NCBI GenBank assembly: GCA_002455335.1
Contig: DKKP01000418.1
Coordinates: 1-20,049, forward strand
Direction of reading: 5' to 3'
Origin: Anaerolineales bacterium UBA6663
GTDB taxonomy: Bacteria; Chloroflexota; Anaerolineae; Anaerolineales; UBA6663
Length of the DNA: 20,049 bases
In this document: one piece after another, positions 1 to 7,022 of the stretch
How the letters are laid out: each line of letters starts with the position of its first letter
How positions within the stretch are numbered: the first letter of the stretch is position 1
Made by a program: the position numbers and the translations under genes
Notes under the pieces: generated by a model
The model's database searches: none
Seen by the model: the letters and a program-made list of their open reading frames with translations, nothing else
What the model was told of the DNA's origin: nothing

Positions 1-223
1 CCAGGGCCTCCTCGACGATCGCCGCGGCGGGCAACGGGTAGACGCCGGGCGTCGCCACGGCCCCAAGCACGTAGACCCGCACCGGCGCCGGGGTCGGCGG
101 CTCGGCCAGCACGATAGGCACACCCGCCGGCCGCCCGGCGATGGCCAACAACAGGCCGGTCGCACCCAACGCCAGCACAAGGCCATAGACCACGCCTAAC
201 AGAAACGGCTTCGCATTCCCCAT
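1..223 (-). CDS. ComEA-like SLBB domain protein (competence DNA uptake), C-terminal part outside the window
   Basis: The reading frame starts at ATG 223-221 and stays open to the window edge, so only the first 74 residues are visible. It begins MGNAKPFLLGVVYGLVLALG, one hydrophobic segment at about residues 6-29 that would anchor it in the membrane with the rest outside. A Pro-rich linker (EPPTPAPV) follows, then VRVYVLGAVATPGVYPLP, the opening strand pair of an SLBB (soluble ligand binding beta-grasp) domain. In ComEA proteins this layout continues into helix-hairpin-helix DNA-binding repeats that bind incoming DNA during transformation; that part is not visible here. A purine-rich GGGGGAGAG lies directly upstream as ribosome binding site. 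A polysaccharide-export SLBB protein is the main alternative. The family call is fairly secure, the role less so. Confidence 0.7.
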   Translation of the reverse strand, partial: MGNAKPFLLGVVYGLVLALGATGLLLAIAGRPAGVPIVLAEPPTPAPVRVYVLGAVATPGVYPLPAAAIVEEAL

Positions 224-321
224 CTCTCCCCCTGTGAGATCTGGTGATTGGGTGAACCGGCTGATCCCATTGCCCCTGACGGGCGACACCCTGGCGGTAC
301 AGCTGACACCTGACGCCCGAC

Positions 322-327
322 TATAAT
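322..327 (+). promoter_or_regulatory. Candidate -10 box (TATAAT) for the DUF554 gene
   Basis: A perfect TATAAT lies 39 bases before the ATG at 367. No good -35 hexamer sits at 16-18 bp spacing. The predicted start of transcription is near 334. Confidence 0.45.
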
Positions 328-366
328 GTCTCGATTGCCACGCTCATCCAGAAAGAGTCCTCTTCC

Positions 367-1101
367 ATGTTTGGAACGATCTTGAACGCCATCGCGGTCT
401 TCGTGGGCGGCCTGGCCGGCCTCGGCCTCGGCAACCGCCTGCCTGAACGTGTCAGGGGCACCATCCTGAACGGACTCGGTCTGTTCGTGATCGCGGCCGG
501 TTTACAGATGACGCTCGAAAGCACAAACAACTTGATCACGCTCGGCGCGATCATGCTCGGAGGGCTGTTGGGCGAGTGGGGCCAGATCGAGGACCGACTG
601 CACGCGCTGGGGGCCTGGCTCGAGGCGCGGTTCGCGCGCAGCGGCTCGACCGATGGCGCCGCCCGCTTCATCCGCGGCTTCGTCACAGCGAGCCTGCTCT
701 TTTGCGTCGGCCCGATGACGATCCTGGGCTCGATCCAAGATGGGCTGACCGGAGACTTTCAGTTGCTGGCGATCAAGTCGGTGCTGGATGGGTTCGCGGC
801 CCTGGCCTTTGCGGCAGCCAGCGGCGTGGGTGTGCTCTTCTCGATCGTCGTGATCCTGGGCTATCAGGGCGGGCTGTCGTTGCTCGCCGCGCAGGCCAAT
901 CAATTGCTCACGCCTGAGATGATCACCGAGCTCACGGCAGCCGGCGGCGTGCTGGTCATGGCAACCGGCATCGGCCCCCTGCTCGAGTTGCGCAAAATCC
1001 GGGTCGGAAACTACCTGCCCGCCCTGATCGTCGCCCCCCTGATCGTCGCCGCTCTGCCCTGGCTCGCGGCGCTTGGAAGGCTGTTGGGGCTGGAGGTATA
1101 G
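367..1101 (+). CDS. DUF554 family integral membrane protein
   Basis: This 244-residue protein matches the DUF554 (YqgA/YdfK-like) family, whose biochemical role is unknown to me. It opens with MFGTILNAIAVFVGGLAGL, the family's Gly-rich first helix. Further signatures are LGGLLGEWGQIEDRL in the first half, FVTASLLFCVGPMTILGSIQDGL in the middle, and GGVLVMATGIGPLLELRKIRVGNYLPAL near the end. I count about six or seven hydrophobic helices with short loops, and the length is typical of the family. ATG 367 is preceded by GAAAGAG. The gene stands alone: its left neighbour is divergent and the next gene on the right is convergent. It is probably a small-molecule or ion transporter, but the sequence does not show this. 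Confidence 0.9.
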   Translation: MFGTILNAIAVFVGGLAGLGLGNRLPERVRGTILNGLGLFVIAAGLQMTLESTNNLITLGAIMLGGLLGEWGQIEDRLHALGAWLEARFARSGSTDGAARFIRGFVTASLLFCVGPMTILGSIQDGLTGDFQLLAIKSVLDGFAALAFAAASGVGVLFSIVVILGYQGGLSLLAAQANQLLTPEMITELTAAGGVLVMATGIGPLLELRKIRVGNYLPALIVAPLIVAALPWLAALGRLLGLEV

Positions 1102-1110
1102 GTCAGAATG

Positions 1111-1143
1111 AAAAAGGATGAAGGCCAATCAGCCTTCATCCTT
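1111..1143 (-). terminator. Rho-independent terminator of the hydrolase gene
   Basis: A perfect 12-bp stem (AAGGATGAAGGC at 1114-1125 against 1132-1143, loop 1126-1131) is followed on the minus strand by a TTTTT run (1115-1111). The stop codon at 1131-1129 lies in the loop, so one arm of the stem is the last coding codons. It lies between two convergent genes. On the plus strand there is no T run, so it mainly serves the minus-strand gene. Confidence 0.8.
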
Positions 1144-1992
1144 GACATCCCCCAGGTGGCTGTCGATCCAGCCGAGGATGTCGTTCAACACCTGGGCGCG
1201 ATCGATCTCATTGTGGATCTCGTGATACATGCCCGGGTAGACGCACAAGGCCTTGTCGTGCGTGACCACGCGCTCGAAGAGCTGCCGCGAGACATCCGGA
1301 TCAAACACGCCATCCTGCTCGCCGTGCAGCACGAGCAACGGCGCCGTGATCTCAGCCGCGCGGCGCAGCGTCTCCTCGCCGGTCAGCATGGCATCGAGCC
1401 CGAGCCGGGCCGTGATCTTGCCGTGCGCCAGATGGGGATCCGGGTAGTTTGCCAATAGGGCAGCATCGTGGGTCATCGGCACGCTTGCCGCCAGCCCGGT
1501 ATCCTGAGTGAATTCGGGCCACACGCCGGCGAGGCCACGCGCGAGCGCGACGCGCCACGCCGGCGGAGCATAGGTCAGCCGCAGCCACGGCGCGCTGACG
1601 ATCACGCCGCTCACAAGCGGCCGCCGCTCAAGCACATACTGCAGCGTCACCTGGCCGCCGAAGCTGTGACCATACAGGAAGCGCGGCGCATCCGGGAAGA
1701 GCGCATCCGCGCGGCCCATCACCCGTTGGAGGTCGCTCAACAGCGCCTCATACCTCGGCGCATGGCCGCGCGGGCCTCCCGAACGTCCATGCCCGCGCAG
1801 ATCATAAGCCAGCAGCGCCATCCCCGCCGAGACGAAGGCCTGAGCGACATGCTCATATTTGGCCGCATACTCGCCGTGACCGTGGGTCAACACAACAGCC
1901 GCCCGTGGTCGGCCCTTGGGCGTCCACACGTAGGTCTGCAGCGTCAACCCATCACGCGAGAGAAAGGCGTATTCTTGTCGCGACATCGCCAT
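1129..1992 (-). CDS. Alpha/beta hydrolase, monoacylglycerol lipase / lysophospholipase type
   Basis: This 287-residue serine hydrolase is of the Hydrolase_4 (PldB/MGL) family and is predicted to cleave monoacylglycerol or lysophospholipid esters. It has no signal peptide and should be cytoplasmic. Signatures are the oxyanion-hole THGHGE (about 36-41), the MGL-typical DLRGHGRSGGPRGH (64-77), the nucleophile elbow GHSFGG with Ser110, the acid in HGEQD (Asp227), and the base His257 in YHEIHNE. All three catalytic residues are present and the length is normal. A second in-frame ATG at 1986 (MSRQEYAF) could be the true start, since GGAGAG lies rather far upstream of both. Its 3' end forms the terminator. 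The true substrate cannot be read from the sequence. Confidence 0.88.
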   Translation of the reverse strand: MAMSRQEYAFLSRDGLTLQTYVWTPKGRPRAAVVLTHGHGEYAAKYEHVAQAFVSAGMALLAYDLRGHGRSGGPRGHAPRYEALLSDLQRVMGRADALFPDAPRFLYGHSFGGQVTLQYVLERRPLVSGVIVSAPWLRLTYAPPAWRVALARGLAGVWPEFTQDTGLAASVPMTHDAALLANYPDPHLAHGKITARLGLDAMLTGEETLRRAAEITAPLLVLHGEQDGVFDPDVSRQLFERVVTHDKALCVYPGMYHEIHNEIDRAQVLNDILGWIDSHLGDVKDEG

Positions 1993-2054
1993 GGTTGGTC
2001 GATGGATCTCTCCATCCGAGGAAGCTGCCGCCCATCAATCCGGCAGGTAATGCA

Positions 2055-2083
2055 ATCATAGCAGGCCCGCGCACCCCCGTAAA
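2055..2083 (-). promoter_or_regulatory. Predicted promoter of the hydrolase gene
   Basis: On the minus strand, TTTACG (2083-2078) and TATGAT (2060-2055) are separated by 17 bp, with TG one base before the -10 (extended -10). Transcription would start near 2048 and give a leader of about 55 nt. Confidence 0.5.
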
Positions 2084-2092
2084 CGCCGGGCT

Positions 2093-2950
2093 CTACCAAC
2101 GCATTTCATACACTGGGAGGCGTACACCGGTCGGGCGAAATCCGAGCCGCGTGTAGACAGCGAGCGATGCCGCATTGTCCTCCTGCGTATTGACGCTCAG
2201 CTCGCCCGAGCCGTGACGTTGATCGTCGACGATCAGCTGGGCCACAAGCGCGTGGCCGATCCCGTAGCCTTGGGCTTCGGGCCGCACCGCGAGCCGCGCC
2301 AGATGAGCACCCGCATGGCTCGGCGTGGTCAACTGGTAACCGACCACCCGGCCGCCCTGCTCCGCCACGGTGATGCTCTGACCCTGCGCGAGCGCCGTTC
2401 GCAGCATGCGCTCCGAGAGGTTCCACGGCTGCGGGAAGGCGCTCAAGTCGACATCGATGATCGCCGGAAAGTCGTCTGCATCGGCCGGCCGGATGCGCGC
2501 CGCAACCAGGCGCTCGGGCTCGACTAGCGGCGCGCGACGGTTGCGCGTCAGCGCGACGATCGCGTGGTCGGTGGCGAAACCCACCGACTCCATCAGACGG
2601 GCCGACCAGCTCTCGAGGCTGAGCGAAGCCGCATAACGCACACCCTGCGCCTGCAGCGACGCGCGCGCCGCAGACCAGAGTTGCGGCCACCATGTGTCGG
2701 CGGCCGCCGTCTCGGTCGTGGCCAACAGACGGACCCAGGCCAGCCCGGGCGGATCGGGCGGCGCGGCCAGGGCTGTCACGATGCGGTCGCCGCGTTCGAC
2801 CACAAGGAAGGGCTCCTCCCCCAGCCAGTCCTCGGCGGGCCGCCAGTCGAGATGAACATGAACCCGCGTTGCCGTTTGCATCAGCGCCGCGATCGAATCT
2901 TTATCCCGGCTCTGGGCCGGGCGCAGCGTGCGTTGCCGCGCGAAGAACAT
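2093..2950 (-). CDS. GNAT family N-acetyltransferase with two tandem GNAT-like domains
   Basis: With the start at ATG 2950 the protein has 285 residues. The C-terminal half is a canonical GNAT fold: ITVAEQGGRVVGYQLT, LARLAVRPEAQGYGIGHALV (acetyl-CoA pyrophosphate loop, Q-x-x-G-x-G/A type), and NTQEDNAASLAVYTRLGF (RimI-like motif B). The N-terminal half (RTLRPAQSRDKDSIAALMQ, LMESVGF) looks like a degenerate GNAT copy. The acceptor is unknown. The frame can be extended to GTG 2983, but that codon coincides with the -35 hexamer of the recA promoter. A TGCTATAAC extended -10 ends 7 bases before ATG 2950, which suggests a leaderless mRNA starting at that ATG. It is divergent from recA. Confidence 0.8.
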   Translation of the reverse strand: MFFARQRTLRPAQSRDKDSIAALMQTATRVHVHLDWRPAEDWLGEEPFLVVERGDRIVTALAAPPDPPGLAWVRLLATTETAAADTWWPQLWSAARASLQAQGVRYAASLSLESWSARLMESVGFATDHAIVALTRNRRAPLVEPERLVAARIRPADADDFPAIIDVDLSAFPQPWNLSERMLRTALAQGQSITVAEQGGRVVGYQLTTPSHAGAHLARLAVRPEAQGYGIGHALVAQLIVDDQRHGSGELSVNTQEDNAASLAVYTRLGFRPTGVRLPVYEMRW

Positions 2951-2957
2951 GGCGCGT

Positions 2958-2966
2958 GTTATAGCA
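2958..2966 (-). promoter_or_regulatory. Extended -10 promoter of the GNAT gene (probably leaderless)
   Basis: The minus strand reads TGCTATAAC at 2966-2958, and the start codon begins 7 bases downstream at 2950. No convincing -35 is seen. Confidence 0.4.
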
Positions 2967-2977
2967 TGTTTCGCGTG

Positions 2978-3006
2978 TTGCACCTCGCTTTCGGCTGAAG
3001 TAAACT
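2978..3006 (+). promoter_or_regulatory. Predicted recA promoter
   Basis: TTGCAC (2978-2983), a 17-bp spacer and TAAACT (3001-3006) form a sigma-70-type promoter. The predicted transcription start is near 3013, about 27 nt before recA. Just downstream, CGAAC at 3019-3023 starts a sequence that only partly fits the Gram-positive LexA box CGAAC-N4-GTTCG: the right half reads ATTGG. SOS control is possible but not demonstrated. Confidence 0.5.
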
Positions 3007-3039
3007 CCCTTTCAGTTTCGAACGCGAATTGGAGACATC

Positions 3040-4074
3040 ATGCCTACCGCCAAAGAACGCGCGCTCGACGCCGCCCTGGCCCAGATCAAAAAGCAATTCG
3101 GCGACGGCGCCGTCATGCGCCTCGGCGAGGCCAACCACCTCCAGGTCGAGGTCATCCCCACCGGCTCGCTCTCGCTCGACATCGCCCTCGGCGTCGGCGG
3201 CGTGCCGCGCGGCCGCGTGATCGAGATCTACGGCCCCGAGGCCTCGGGCAAAACCACGATCTGCCTCCACATCGTCGCCGAGGCCCAGCGCAAGGGCGGG
3301 GTCTGCGGCTACGTCGATATGGAACATGCGCTCGACCCGTCCTACGCCGCGCGGCTGGGCGTCGATGTCGACAACCTGTACATCTCGCAGCCCGACACGG
3401 GCGAGCAGGCCCTCGAGATCGCCGAGGCGCTTGTCCGCTCGGGCGCCATGGACGTGGTCGTGGTCGACTCGGTCGCCGCCCTCGTGCCCCGCGCCGAGAT
3501 CGAGGGTGACATGGGCGACGCCACCATGGGCCAGCAGGCCAGGCTGATGAGCCAGGCGTTGCGCAAGCTGACCGGCGCCATCAAACAGACGAATACGGCC
3601 ATGATCTTCACCAATCAGCTTCGGCAGAAGATCGGCGTCATGTTCGGGAATCCCGAAACCACGACCGGCGGCAACGCGCTCAAGTTCTACGCCAGCGTCC
3701 GCCTCGACGTCCGGCGCATCCAGGCGCTCAAGGACGGCCAGGAAGTCGTAGGGGCTCGAACCCGCGTTCGGGTGACAAAAAACAAGGTCGCTCCGCCCTT
3801 CCGCGAGGCCGAATTCGATATCATGTATAATGAAGGTATATCGAAGTCGGGTGACATCGTAGATCTGGCCACCCAGTTCGATGTTATTGTCAAGCGCGGC
3901 GCCTTTTTCTCGTATGGCGACGTGCGGCTTGGGCAGGGCCGAGAGAACGCCAAGACCTTTCTCAAGCAACATCCGGATATCTCGGCCGCGATCGAGGCAG
4001 AGGTTCGGGCTCATGTCCGCGAAAACAGCGGCGAGGCCGTTCATCAGCCCGGCGACGACGATTCGGATGAGTAG
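3040..4074 (+). CDS. recA: RecA recombinase
   Basis: This 344-residue RecA forms filaments on single-stranded DNA, catalyses strand exchange and triggers LexA self-cleavage. Visible motifs are the Walker [10 protein letters not shown] (65-73, Lys71), the catalytic glutamate Glu95 in MEHALDP, the Walker [11 protein letters not shown] (139-148, Asp143), the L1 region [18 protein letters not shown], and the ATP-sensing [21 protein letters not shown] (191-211) covering L2. The C-terminus is acidic (GDDDSDE), as is normal. Met replaces the usual Ala before the catalytic EH. The start ATG has GGAG five bases upstream. It heads the recA-recX-rny cluster, with a long 341-base gap before recX. Confidence 0.98.
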   Translation: MPTAKERALDAALAQIKKQFGDGAVMRLGEANHLQVEVIPTGSLSLDIALGVGGVPRGRVIEIYGPEASGKTTICLHIVAEAQRKGGVCGYVDMEHALDPSYAARLGVDVDNLYISQPDTGEQALEIAEALVRSGAMDVVVVDSVAALVPRAEIEGDMGDATMGQQARLMSQALRKLTGAIKQTNTAMIFTNQLRQKIGVMFGNPETTTGGNALKFYASVRLDVRRIQALKDGQEVVGARTRVRVTKNKVAPPFREAEFDIMYNEGISKSGDIVDLATQFDVIVKRGAFFSYGDVRLGQGRENAKTFLKQHPDISAAIEAEVRAHVRENSGEAVHQPGDDDSDE

Positions 4075-4415
4075 TGGATGCGGCAATGTGCCGCGGCGGC
4101 CCGGCTAACCGGACCGTGTGATGGTTAATTCCTGTCTGACATCAAGCGTTCCGCGCTGGATGGTTCTGGCATGAACCGAAGATTGACGTTGACCGACTCG
4201 CTTGACCGCCGACGCCCTACCCGGGCGGCGGCCTTTGTCGTATTCGTCGCAGTCGCCCAGGGGACGTAGGGCGCCTGGTTCACGCCGCAGACATCCGAAT
4301 CACACGAGCCGCCGCCGGCGCAGACGCGTCCGGGCGCGGCTCGTTCGCGTTAAGGGGATCCAGACGCAGCCGACTGGCTCGCCTGACCCACGTCTTCAGG
4401 GGATCAAACCACGGC
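4075..4415. other. Noncoding gap between recA and recX
   Basis: No convincing gene lies here: the open frames are short, lack ribosome binding sites and have no recognisable composition. It contains a small hairpin directly after the recA stop (4080-4085 with 4089-4094), GGTTC/GAACC arms at about 4162-4177, three TTGAC repeats at 4183-4206 without matching -10 boxes, and a hairpin at 4208-4232. The recX ribosome binding site AGGGGAT is at 4398-4404. Confidence 0.6.
4208..4236 (+). terminator. Possible terminator or attenuator after recA
   Basis: Arms 4208-4217 and 4223-4232 pair over 10 positions with one A-G mismatch and a 5-base loop. Only a short CTTT tail follows, so termination would be partial. 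This would reduce recX and rny expression relative to recA. Confidence 0.35.
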
Positions 4416-5060
4416 GTGAAAGTCACGGCCCTCAAGCTTCAGGCGCGCAACAAATCGCGCGTCAACGTCTTTCTCGACGGCGACTTCGCCTTCGGGCTGG
4501 CCAAGAACGAGGCGGTCCGGCTGCGGATCGGCCAGGAGCTGAGCGAGGCCGACATCGAGCGCCTGAAGGCCGCGGATGCCCGCGAGGAGGCGTATGCCCG
4601 GGCACTGCGCTTGATCGACCGACGGCCCCGGAGCACGCGCGAGGTGCGCGACAACCTGGCCCGCCACAAGGTGGACCCGGTCGACATCCGGGCCGCGATC
4701 GAACGGTTGAGCCGGGCCGGGCTGCTCGACGACTCGGCGTTTGCGAAGATGTGGGTCGAAAACCGTGAGGTCTTCCGCCCCACAAGCAAGCGCGCCCTGG
4801 CGCTTGAGCTCCGGCGCAAGGGCGTCGCCGACGGAGAGATCAAGACGGCCGTGGCCGAGACCGATGACGCGGGCGCGGCTGAGAAGCTTGCCCTGGCCCG
4901 GGCGCCGCGACTCGCGGCCCTGCCCTGGCCGGAGTTTCGTCAGAAGTTGCTAGGTGTGCTGGCGCGCCGCGGTTTCGATTTCGACACCGCCCGCGCCGCA
5001 GTGGAACAAGCCTGGAAGTCCGTCACTGGCGGCCAGGCTCCTGATGAAGATGCACTGTAG
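4416..5060 (+). CDS. recX: RecX regulatory protein
   Basis: This 214-residue protein is a RecX, the small helical protein that caps or dismantles RecA filaments. The N-terminal part ([30 protein letters not shown]) is the leading segment common in longer RecX proteins. Three-helix RecX repeats follow: [23 protein letters not shown] with [22 protein letters not shown], then [14 protein letters not shown], and a last repeat ending in [16 protein letters not shown]. The start is GTG 4416, with AGGGGAT about 11 bases upstream. Its place after recA supports the call. The 56-base gap to rny suggests co-transcription of recX and rny. Confidence 0.93.
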   Translation: MKVTALKLQARNKSRVNVFLDGDFAFGLAKNEAVRLRIGQELSEADIERLKAADAREEAYARALRLIDRRPRSTREVRDNLARHKVDPVDIRAAIERLSRAGLLDDSAFAKMWVENREVFRPTSKRALALELRRKGVADGEIKTAVAETDDAGAAEKLALARAPRLAALPWPEFRQKLLGVLARRGFDFDTARAAVEQAWKSVTGGQAPDEDAL

Positions 5061-5116
5061 ACACGTCGGGTCAATCGTCCCTGGACCAGGGCCCGCGTGG
5101 TGAAAGAGGGTCATCC

Positions 5117-6697
5117 ATGAACAATCCCGAAGCATTGCAGATCATCCTGTCACTGATCGCCGTCGTCATCGCCGGTGGCATCGGCGCGATCGTGGGCTGG
5201 GTGCTGGGCGCCGGCAAGCAACGCAGCACCGACCAGGCCCGGATCGAGGCCGTGATGCTGAAAGAGAAGGAGCTTGAGGCCCAGATCCTGACCTTCCGCA
5301 GCAAGGCCGAGACCGACGCCAAGGACATCATCCTCAAGGCGCGCGATGAGGCCCTCAAGATCCGCAACGACGCCGAGGCCGAGGGTAACCGCCGGATCCA
5401 GGAGATCAACCGCGAGGAGCAGCGCCTTGCGCGCCGCCGCGAAGAGCTTGACAAGAAGAACGAACAAAGCGATCAACGCCGCTCACAGCTCGACAAGCGC
5501 TCGAGCAATCTCGACAAGCGCGAGGCCGACATCAACAAGCTTCAAGAGAAGCGCCTGACCGAAATCCAGCGTGTCGCCGAGATGACGCGCGAAGAAGCCC
5601 GCGCGCAACTCCTTGAAGAGGTTGAGAAGGACACGCGCAAGGACATGGCGCGCACGATCCGCCAGATCGAGGAAGAGGCCCGCACCGAGGGCGAGCGCCG
5701 CGCCCGCAACATCGTAGCGCTGGCGATCCAGCGGGTGGCCTCCGAGCACGTCTCGGAGATCACGGTCTCGGTCGTGCCGCTGCCCTCCGACGAGATGAAG
5801 GGCCGCATCATCGGCCGCAACGGTCGCAACATCCGCACCTTCGAGCAGGCGGCCGGCGTCGACATGATCGTCGACGACACGCCCGAGGCCGTGACCGTCT
5901 CGTCGTTCGACCCGGTGCGCCGCGAAGTCGCCAAGCGCGCGCTGAGCAAGCTCGTCAGCGACGGCCGCATCCATCCCTCGCAGATCGAGAAGCTGGTCAA
6001 CGACGCCCAAAAAGACGTCGAGGCCTCGATCAAGGAGGCCGGCGAGCAGGCCGCCTTCGAAGCGGGCGTGCCGGGCTTGCACCCCGAGATCCTGCGCCTG
6101 TTGGGCCGGCTCAACTACCGCACTTCTTACGGCCAAAACCAGAACCGGCACGCGATCGAGACCGCGCTGCTGGCGGGCGTCATCGCGGCCGAGCTCGGCG
6201 CCGACGTGGCGCTTGCCAAGGCCGGCGGGCTGCTTCACGACATCGGCAAGGCGCTCGACCACGAAGTCGAGGGCACGCACGCCGCGATCGGCGCCGAGTA
6301 CGCCAAGCGCTACGGCGTCAACCCCAAGATCGTCAACGCCATCGCCGCGCACCACCACGAGGCCGAGCAGCAGTCTGTGGAAGCGATCATCGTCGAGGCC
6401 GCCGACGCGATCTCGGGCGCGCGCCCCGGCGCCCGCCGCGAGTCGCTCGACCAGTACATCAAGCGGATCCGCGGGCTTGAGGAGATCGCCAACTCGTTCG
6501 ACGGCGTGTACCAGAGTTTTGCGCTGCAGGCCGGGCGCGAGGTGCGGATCATCGTCCAGCCCGAGCGGGTCGACGACCTGGCGGCGCTCCAACTCAGCCG
6601 CAACATCGCGCGCAAGATCGAAGAGACCATGACCTACCCTGGTCAGATCCGGGTGACGGTCATCCGCGAGACCCGGGCGACCGACTTTGCCAAATAG
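5117..6697 (+). CDS. rny: Ribonuclease Y (membrane-anchored endoribonuclease)
   Basis: This 526-residue RNase Y starts bulk mRNA decay by internal cleavage near the membrane. In order it has an N-terminal transmembrane helix (about 8-31), a long charged coiled coil (about 40-205), a KH domain with the RNA-binding loop [10 protein letters not shown] (229-238), and an HD phosphohydrolase domain. The metal-binding HD pair is His374-Asp375 in [17 protein letters not shown], with the upstream His345 in [11 protein letters not shown] and downstream [10 protein letters not shown]. The C-terminal RNase Y domain ends in [20 protein letters not shown], the family signature. Length and order are standard. 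GAGGG lies six bases before ATG 5117. Adjacency to recA and recX is a recurrent arrangement. Confidence 0.97.
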   Translation: MNNPEALQIILSLIAVVIAGGIGAIVGWVLGAGKQRSTDQARIEAVMLKEKELEAQILTFRSKAETDAKDIILKARDEALKIRNDAEAEGNRRIQEINREEQRLARRREELDKKNEQSDQRRSQLDKRSSNLDKREADINKLQEKRLTEIQRVAEMTREEARAQLLEEVEKDTRKDMARTIRQIEEEARTEGERRARNIVALAIQRVASEHVSEITVSVVPLPSDEMKGRIIGRNGRNIRTFEQAAGVDMIVDDTPEAVTVSSFDPVRREVAKRALSKLVSDGRIHPSQIEKLVNDAQKDVEASIKEAGEQAAFEAGVPGLHPEILRLLGRLNYRTSYGQNQNRHAIETALLAGVIAAELGADVALAKAGGLLHDIGKALDHEVEGTHAAIGAEYAKRYGVNPKIVNAIAAHHHEAEQQSVEAIIVEAADAISGARPGARRESLDQYIKRIRGLEEIANSFDGVYQSFALQAGREVRIIVQPERVDDLAALQLSRNIARKIEETMTYPGQIRVTVIRETRATDFAK

Positions 6698-6715
6698 GGC
6701 CGTGTGGCCCCCAAA

Positions 6716-6756
6716 AAACGCGATGGGGCGCTGCCGAGCAGCGCCCCATCGCGTTT
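6716..6756 (+). terminator. Strong terminator after rny
   Basis: A perfect 19-bp stem (6716-6734 with 6738-6756) and a CGA loop are flanked by an A6 run on the left and a TTT end on the right. It should end the recA-recX-rny transcript. The short T run makes it less canonical. Confidence 0.75.
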
Positions 6757-6769
6757 GTCGAACATCGAT

Positions 6770-6809
6770 TTGTCATCGAATTGTGACCCGGCTGTCATCC
6801 CGATGAAAC
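6770..6809 (+). promoter_or_regulatory. Pho-box-like direct repeat, 11-bp period
   Basis: The heptamers TTGTCAT (6770), TTGTGAC (6781) and CTGTCAT (6792) recur every 11 bp, followed by a weak fourth copy ATGAAAC (6803). The unit and spacing match the proteobacterial PhoB box (CTGTCAT, 11-bp period). A -10-like TATCCT begins 10 bp after the fourth copy, the spacing expected when a PhoB-type dimer replaces the -35. Confidence 0.4.
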
Positions 6810-6819
6810 ACGAAGCGCC

Positions 6820-6825
6820 TATCCT
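6820..6825 (+). promoter_or_regulatory. Candidate -10 box (TATCCT)
   Basis: TATCCT lies 10 bp past the repeat array and would start transcription near 6832, giving a 23-nt leader before the small ORF at 6855. Evidence is positional only. Confidence 0.3.
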
Positions 6826-6854
6826 GCGTATATCCCATGTGCAGAGAGGCCGCC

Positions 6855-6965
6855 ATGTTGACTTTCATCGCCGCGACAGCGATTGCGTTTGCCACTGGCT
6901 TGTTCATCGTCCTGGCGCTTGTGTGCTTCGTGCGCGCCGATGAGGCCCAGGGCTCGGAGCCCTGA
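6855..6965 (+). CDS. 36-residue single-span membrane peptide
   Basis: This short frame begins MLTFIAATAIAFATGLFIVL and continues ALVCFVRADEAQGSEP. One hydrophobic helix covers about residues 3-26 and is followed by an Arg and an acidic, polar tail. By the positive-inside rule the tail probably faces the cytoplasm. GAGAGG lies 4-5 bases before the ATG. The frame sits between a strong terminator and the GH20 gene, and behind the Pho-box-like repeat, so it has its own promoter region. I recognise no family. It could be a small regulatory membrane protein. The reasons to believe it is translated are the ribosome binding site, the clean membrane helix and the stop before the next promoter. Confidence 0.55.
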   Translation: MLTFIAATAIAFATGLFIVLALVCFVRADEAQGSEP

Positions 6966-6973
6966 GCGGAAGC

Positions 6974-6979
6974 TATACT
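6974..6979 (+). promoter_or_regulatory. Candidate -10 box (TATACT) for the GH20 gene
   Basis: TATACT lies 4 bases before an in-frame ATG (6984), too close for that codon to be in the transcript with room to start. This favours the downstream ATG at 7023. No clear -35 is seen. Confidence 0.4.
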
Positions 6980-6980
6980 T

Positions 6981-7014
6981 CCGATGCGCCCGCCCCGTTC
7001 CCCGGGCGCATCGG
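6981..7014 (+). promoter_or_regulatory. Leader hairpin before the GH20 start codon
   Basis: A perfect 12-bp stem (CCGATGCGCCCG at 6981-6992 with 7003-7014, 10-base loop) ends 8 bases before ATG 7023. The right arm reaches into the GGATG that would act as ribosome binding site. There is no T run, so it is not a terminator. Confidence 0.45.
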
Positions 7015-7022
7015 ATGACGGA

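Noticed and set aside
3017..3033. LexA (SOS) box in front of recA
   Set aside because: Only the left half CGAAC fits; the right half ATTGG deviates at two of five positions. It is too weak to list as a feature, although recA is a usual target.
4202..4768. 188-residue open frame covering the recA-recX gap
   Set aside because: It is Arg/Pro rich without a domain, overlaps recX in another frame, and has no ribosome binding site.
5483..6592. Long open frame opposite rny (369 residues)
   Set aside because: It is an antisense shadow produced by the high GC content at third positions. The plus strand has full RNase Y motifs.
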